A DNA stretch of 64,000 bases. Origin: Agrobacterium vitis. Its GTDB lineage: Bacteria > Pseudomonadota > Alphaproteobacteria > Rhizobiales > Rhizobiaceae. Location: positions 3,723,629 to 3,787,628 of the forward strand of contig NZ_JACXXJ020000005.1 of assembly GCF_014926405.1 (NCBI RefSeq), in the 5' to 3' direction. Below are positions 63,637-64,000 of the stretch, piece by piece. Position numbers and translations under genes: made by a program. Numbering within the stretch: position 1 is the stretch's first letter; every line of letters starts with the position of its first letter. The notes under the pieces are model-generated. The model worked only from the letters and a program-made list of their open reading frames with translations. It ran no database searches and was not told the DNA's origin.

Positions 63637-63795
63637 GGCAGGTCTCCTGGCTCACGGGTCTGGGCTTTGTCCGCCTTATCGGCCTTGAGGCCAATGGCAT
63701 GATGGACATCGCTCGCCGTTCACAGTTGCGGGGGCAGCCACGGTTTCGGCCCTTACTTGGGTCGTCCTCACCGTATTCCCTTTTCATCCGCGCGG
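63637..63795 (-). promoter_or_regulatory. cobalamin (AdoCbl) riboswitch
   Basis: On the minus strand the conserved blocks of the cobalamin riboswitch appear in order: GATGAAAAGGGAATACGGTG near the start, CCGTGGCTGCCCCCGCAACT (the B12 box core) in the middle, and CAGGAGACCTGCC at the 3' end. It lies 70 bp before the CbiM-like gene, which should be shut off when B12 is plentiful. The remaining 200 bp to the window edge show no supported gene. Confidence 0.92.
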
Positions 63796-64000
63796 GTTTT
63801 TGACACTTGCAGAACCGATACAACGCCACTTTAGGGAGCAGGTGTTCCCCTGTCCATGAAAAGACATCTACAGGCAGCGTTTTACGTGGTGACTGTCCGA
63901 ATTTCGCAGCTTGAACGACCCGCCAAACGGGAAAACCGAATTTCGTAATCAATATTTCATTTATTTATCAGTCGTTTATTGAAAAAATGACATCGCCATC

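Noticed and set aside
63822..63848. Possible EcfG promoter upstream of the cobalamin riboswitch
   Set aside because: GGAAC and CGTT are present on the minus strand but with an 18-base spacer, unlike the six sites with 16.
63080..63952. 290-codon minus-strand frame across the right end
   Set aside because: It reads through the cobalamin riboswitch and out of frame through the CbiM-like gene; no ribosome site or family similarity.

Overview
The window looks like chromosomal DNA of a member of the Rhizobiaceae (Agrobacterium / Allorhizobium / Rhizobium type). The evidence is the fructose transport locus frcRBCAK, the PhyR-NepR-EcfG general stress system with canonical alphaproteobacterial EcfG promoters, an amino acid:carrier-protein ligase locus of the type described from Agrobacterium and Bradyrhizobium, and intergenic palindromes of rhizobial style. 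The species cannot be fixed from the sequence alone. No tRNA, rRNA, CRISPR array, insertion sequence or prophage was seen.

Left part (1-17 kb): a minus-strand polar amino acid ABC operon (binding protein, two permeases, ATPase) ends in a HutC-type GntR regulator and a partial flavin monooxygenase. The fructose uptake genes frcBCAK (minus) face the ROK regulator frcR and an RbsD/FucU gene (plus). An arginine catabolic pair follows (arginase, ornithine cyclodeaminase) with a divergent Lrp regulator. Then come a YqaE/Pmp3 peptide, a GH105 hydrolase and a TonB-ExbD-ExbB energy system with a candidate RirA (IRO) box.

Stress island (17.3-27.4 kb): sigma factor EcfG and its anti-sigma factor NepR, the anti-anti-sigma factor PhyR, a HisKA_2 histidine kinase, a second NepR, a single-domain PhyR-like receiver, a Crp/Fnr regulator, Dps, DUF883, a holin-like membrane protein, CsbD and two DUF1328 peptides. 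Six sites match the EcfG consensus GGAAC-N16-CGTT exactly, each upstream of a gene in the right orientation. The island therefore carries both the regulators and part of the regulon.

Middle (27.4-34.6 kb): an ATP-dependent DNA ligase with its associated exonuclease, a stand-alone Lrp sensor domain, a 974-residue kinase-aminotransferase fusion, and purU.

Polysaccharide and aminoacyl-carrier region (34.9-51.9 kb): a GH5 glycanase, a Wzy-like polymerase, a GumC-like protein with a degenerate kinase domain, two glycosyltransferases, a Wzx flippase and a tandem alpha/beta hydrolase. The opposite strand carries a GH2 mannosidase-like enzyme preceded by a tight four-gene module (carrier protein, acyl-CoA dehydrogenase-like flavoprotein, amino acid:carrier-protein ligase, DUF1839). 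The product of that module is unknown, and it is the best candidate for an undescribed system here.

Right part (51.9-64 kb): EF-P and its modification enzymes EpmA and EpmB, a tripartite RND efflux operon whose pump gene has a frameshift in a six-base homopolymer, a TetR regulator, purC, and a CbiM-type metal permease under a cobalamin riboswitch.
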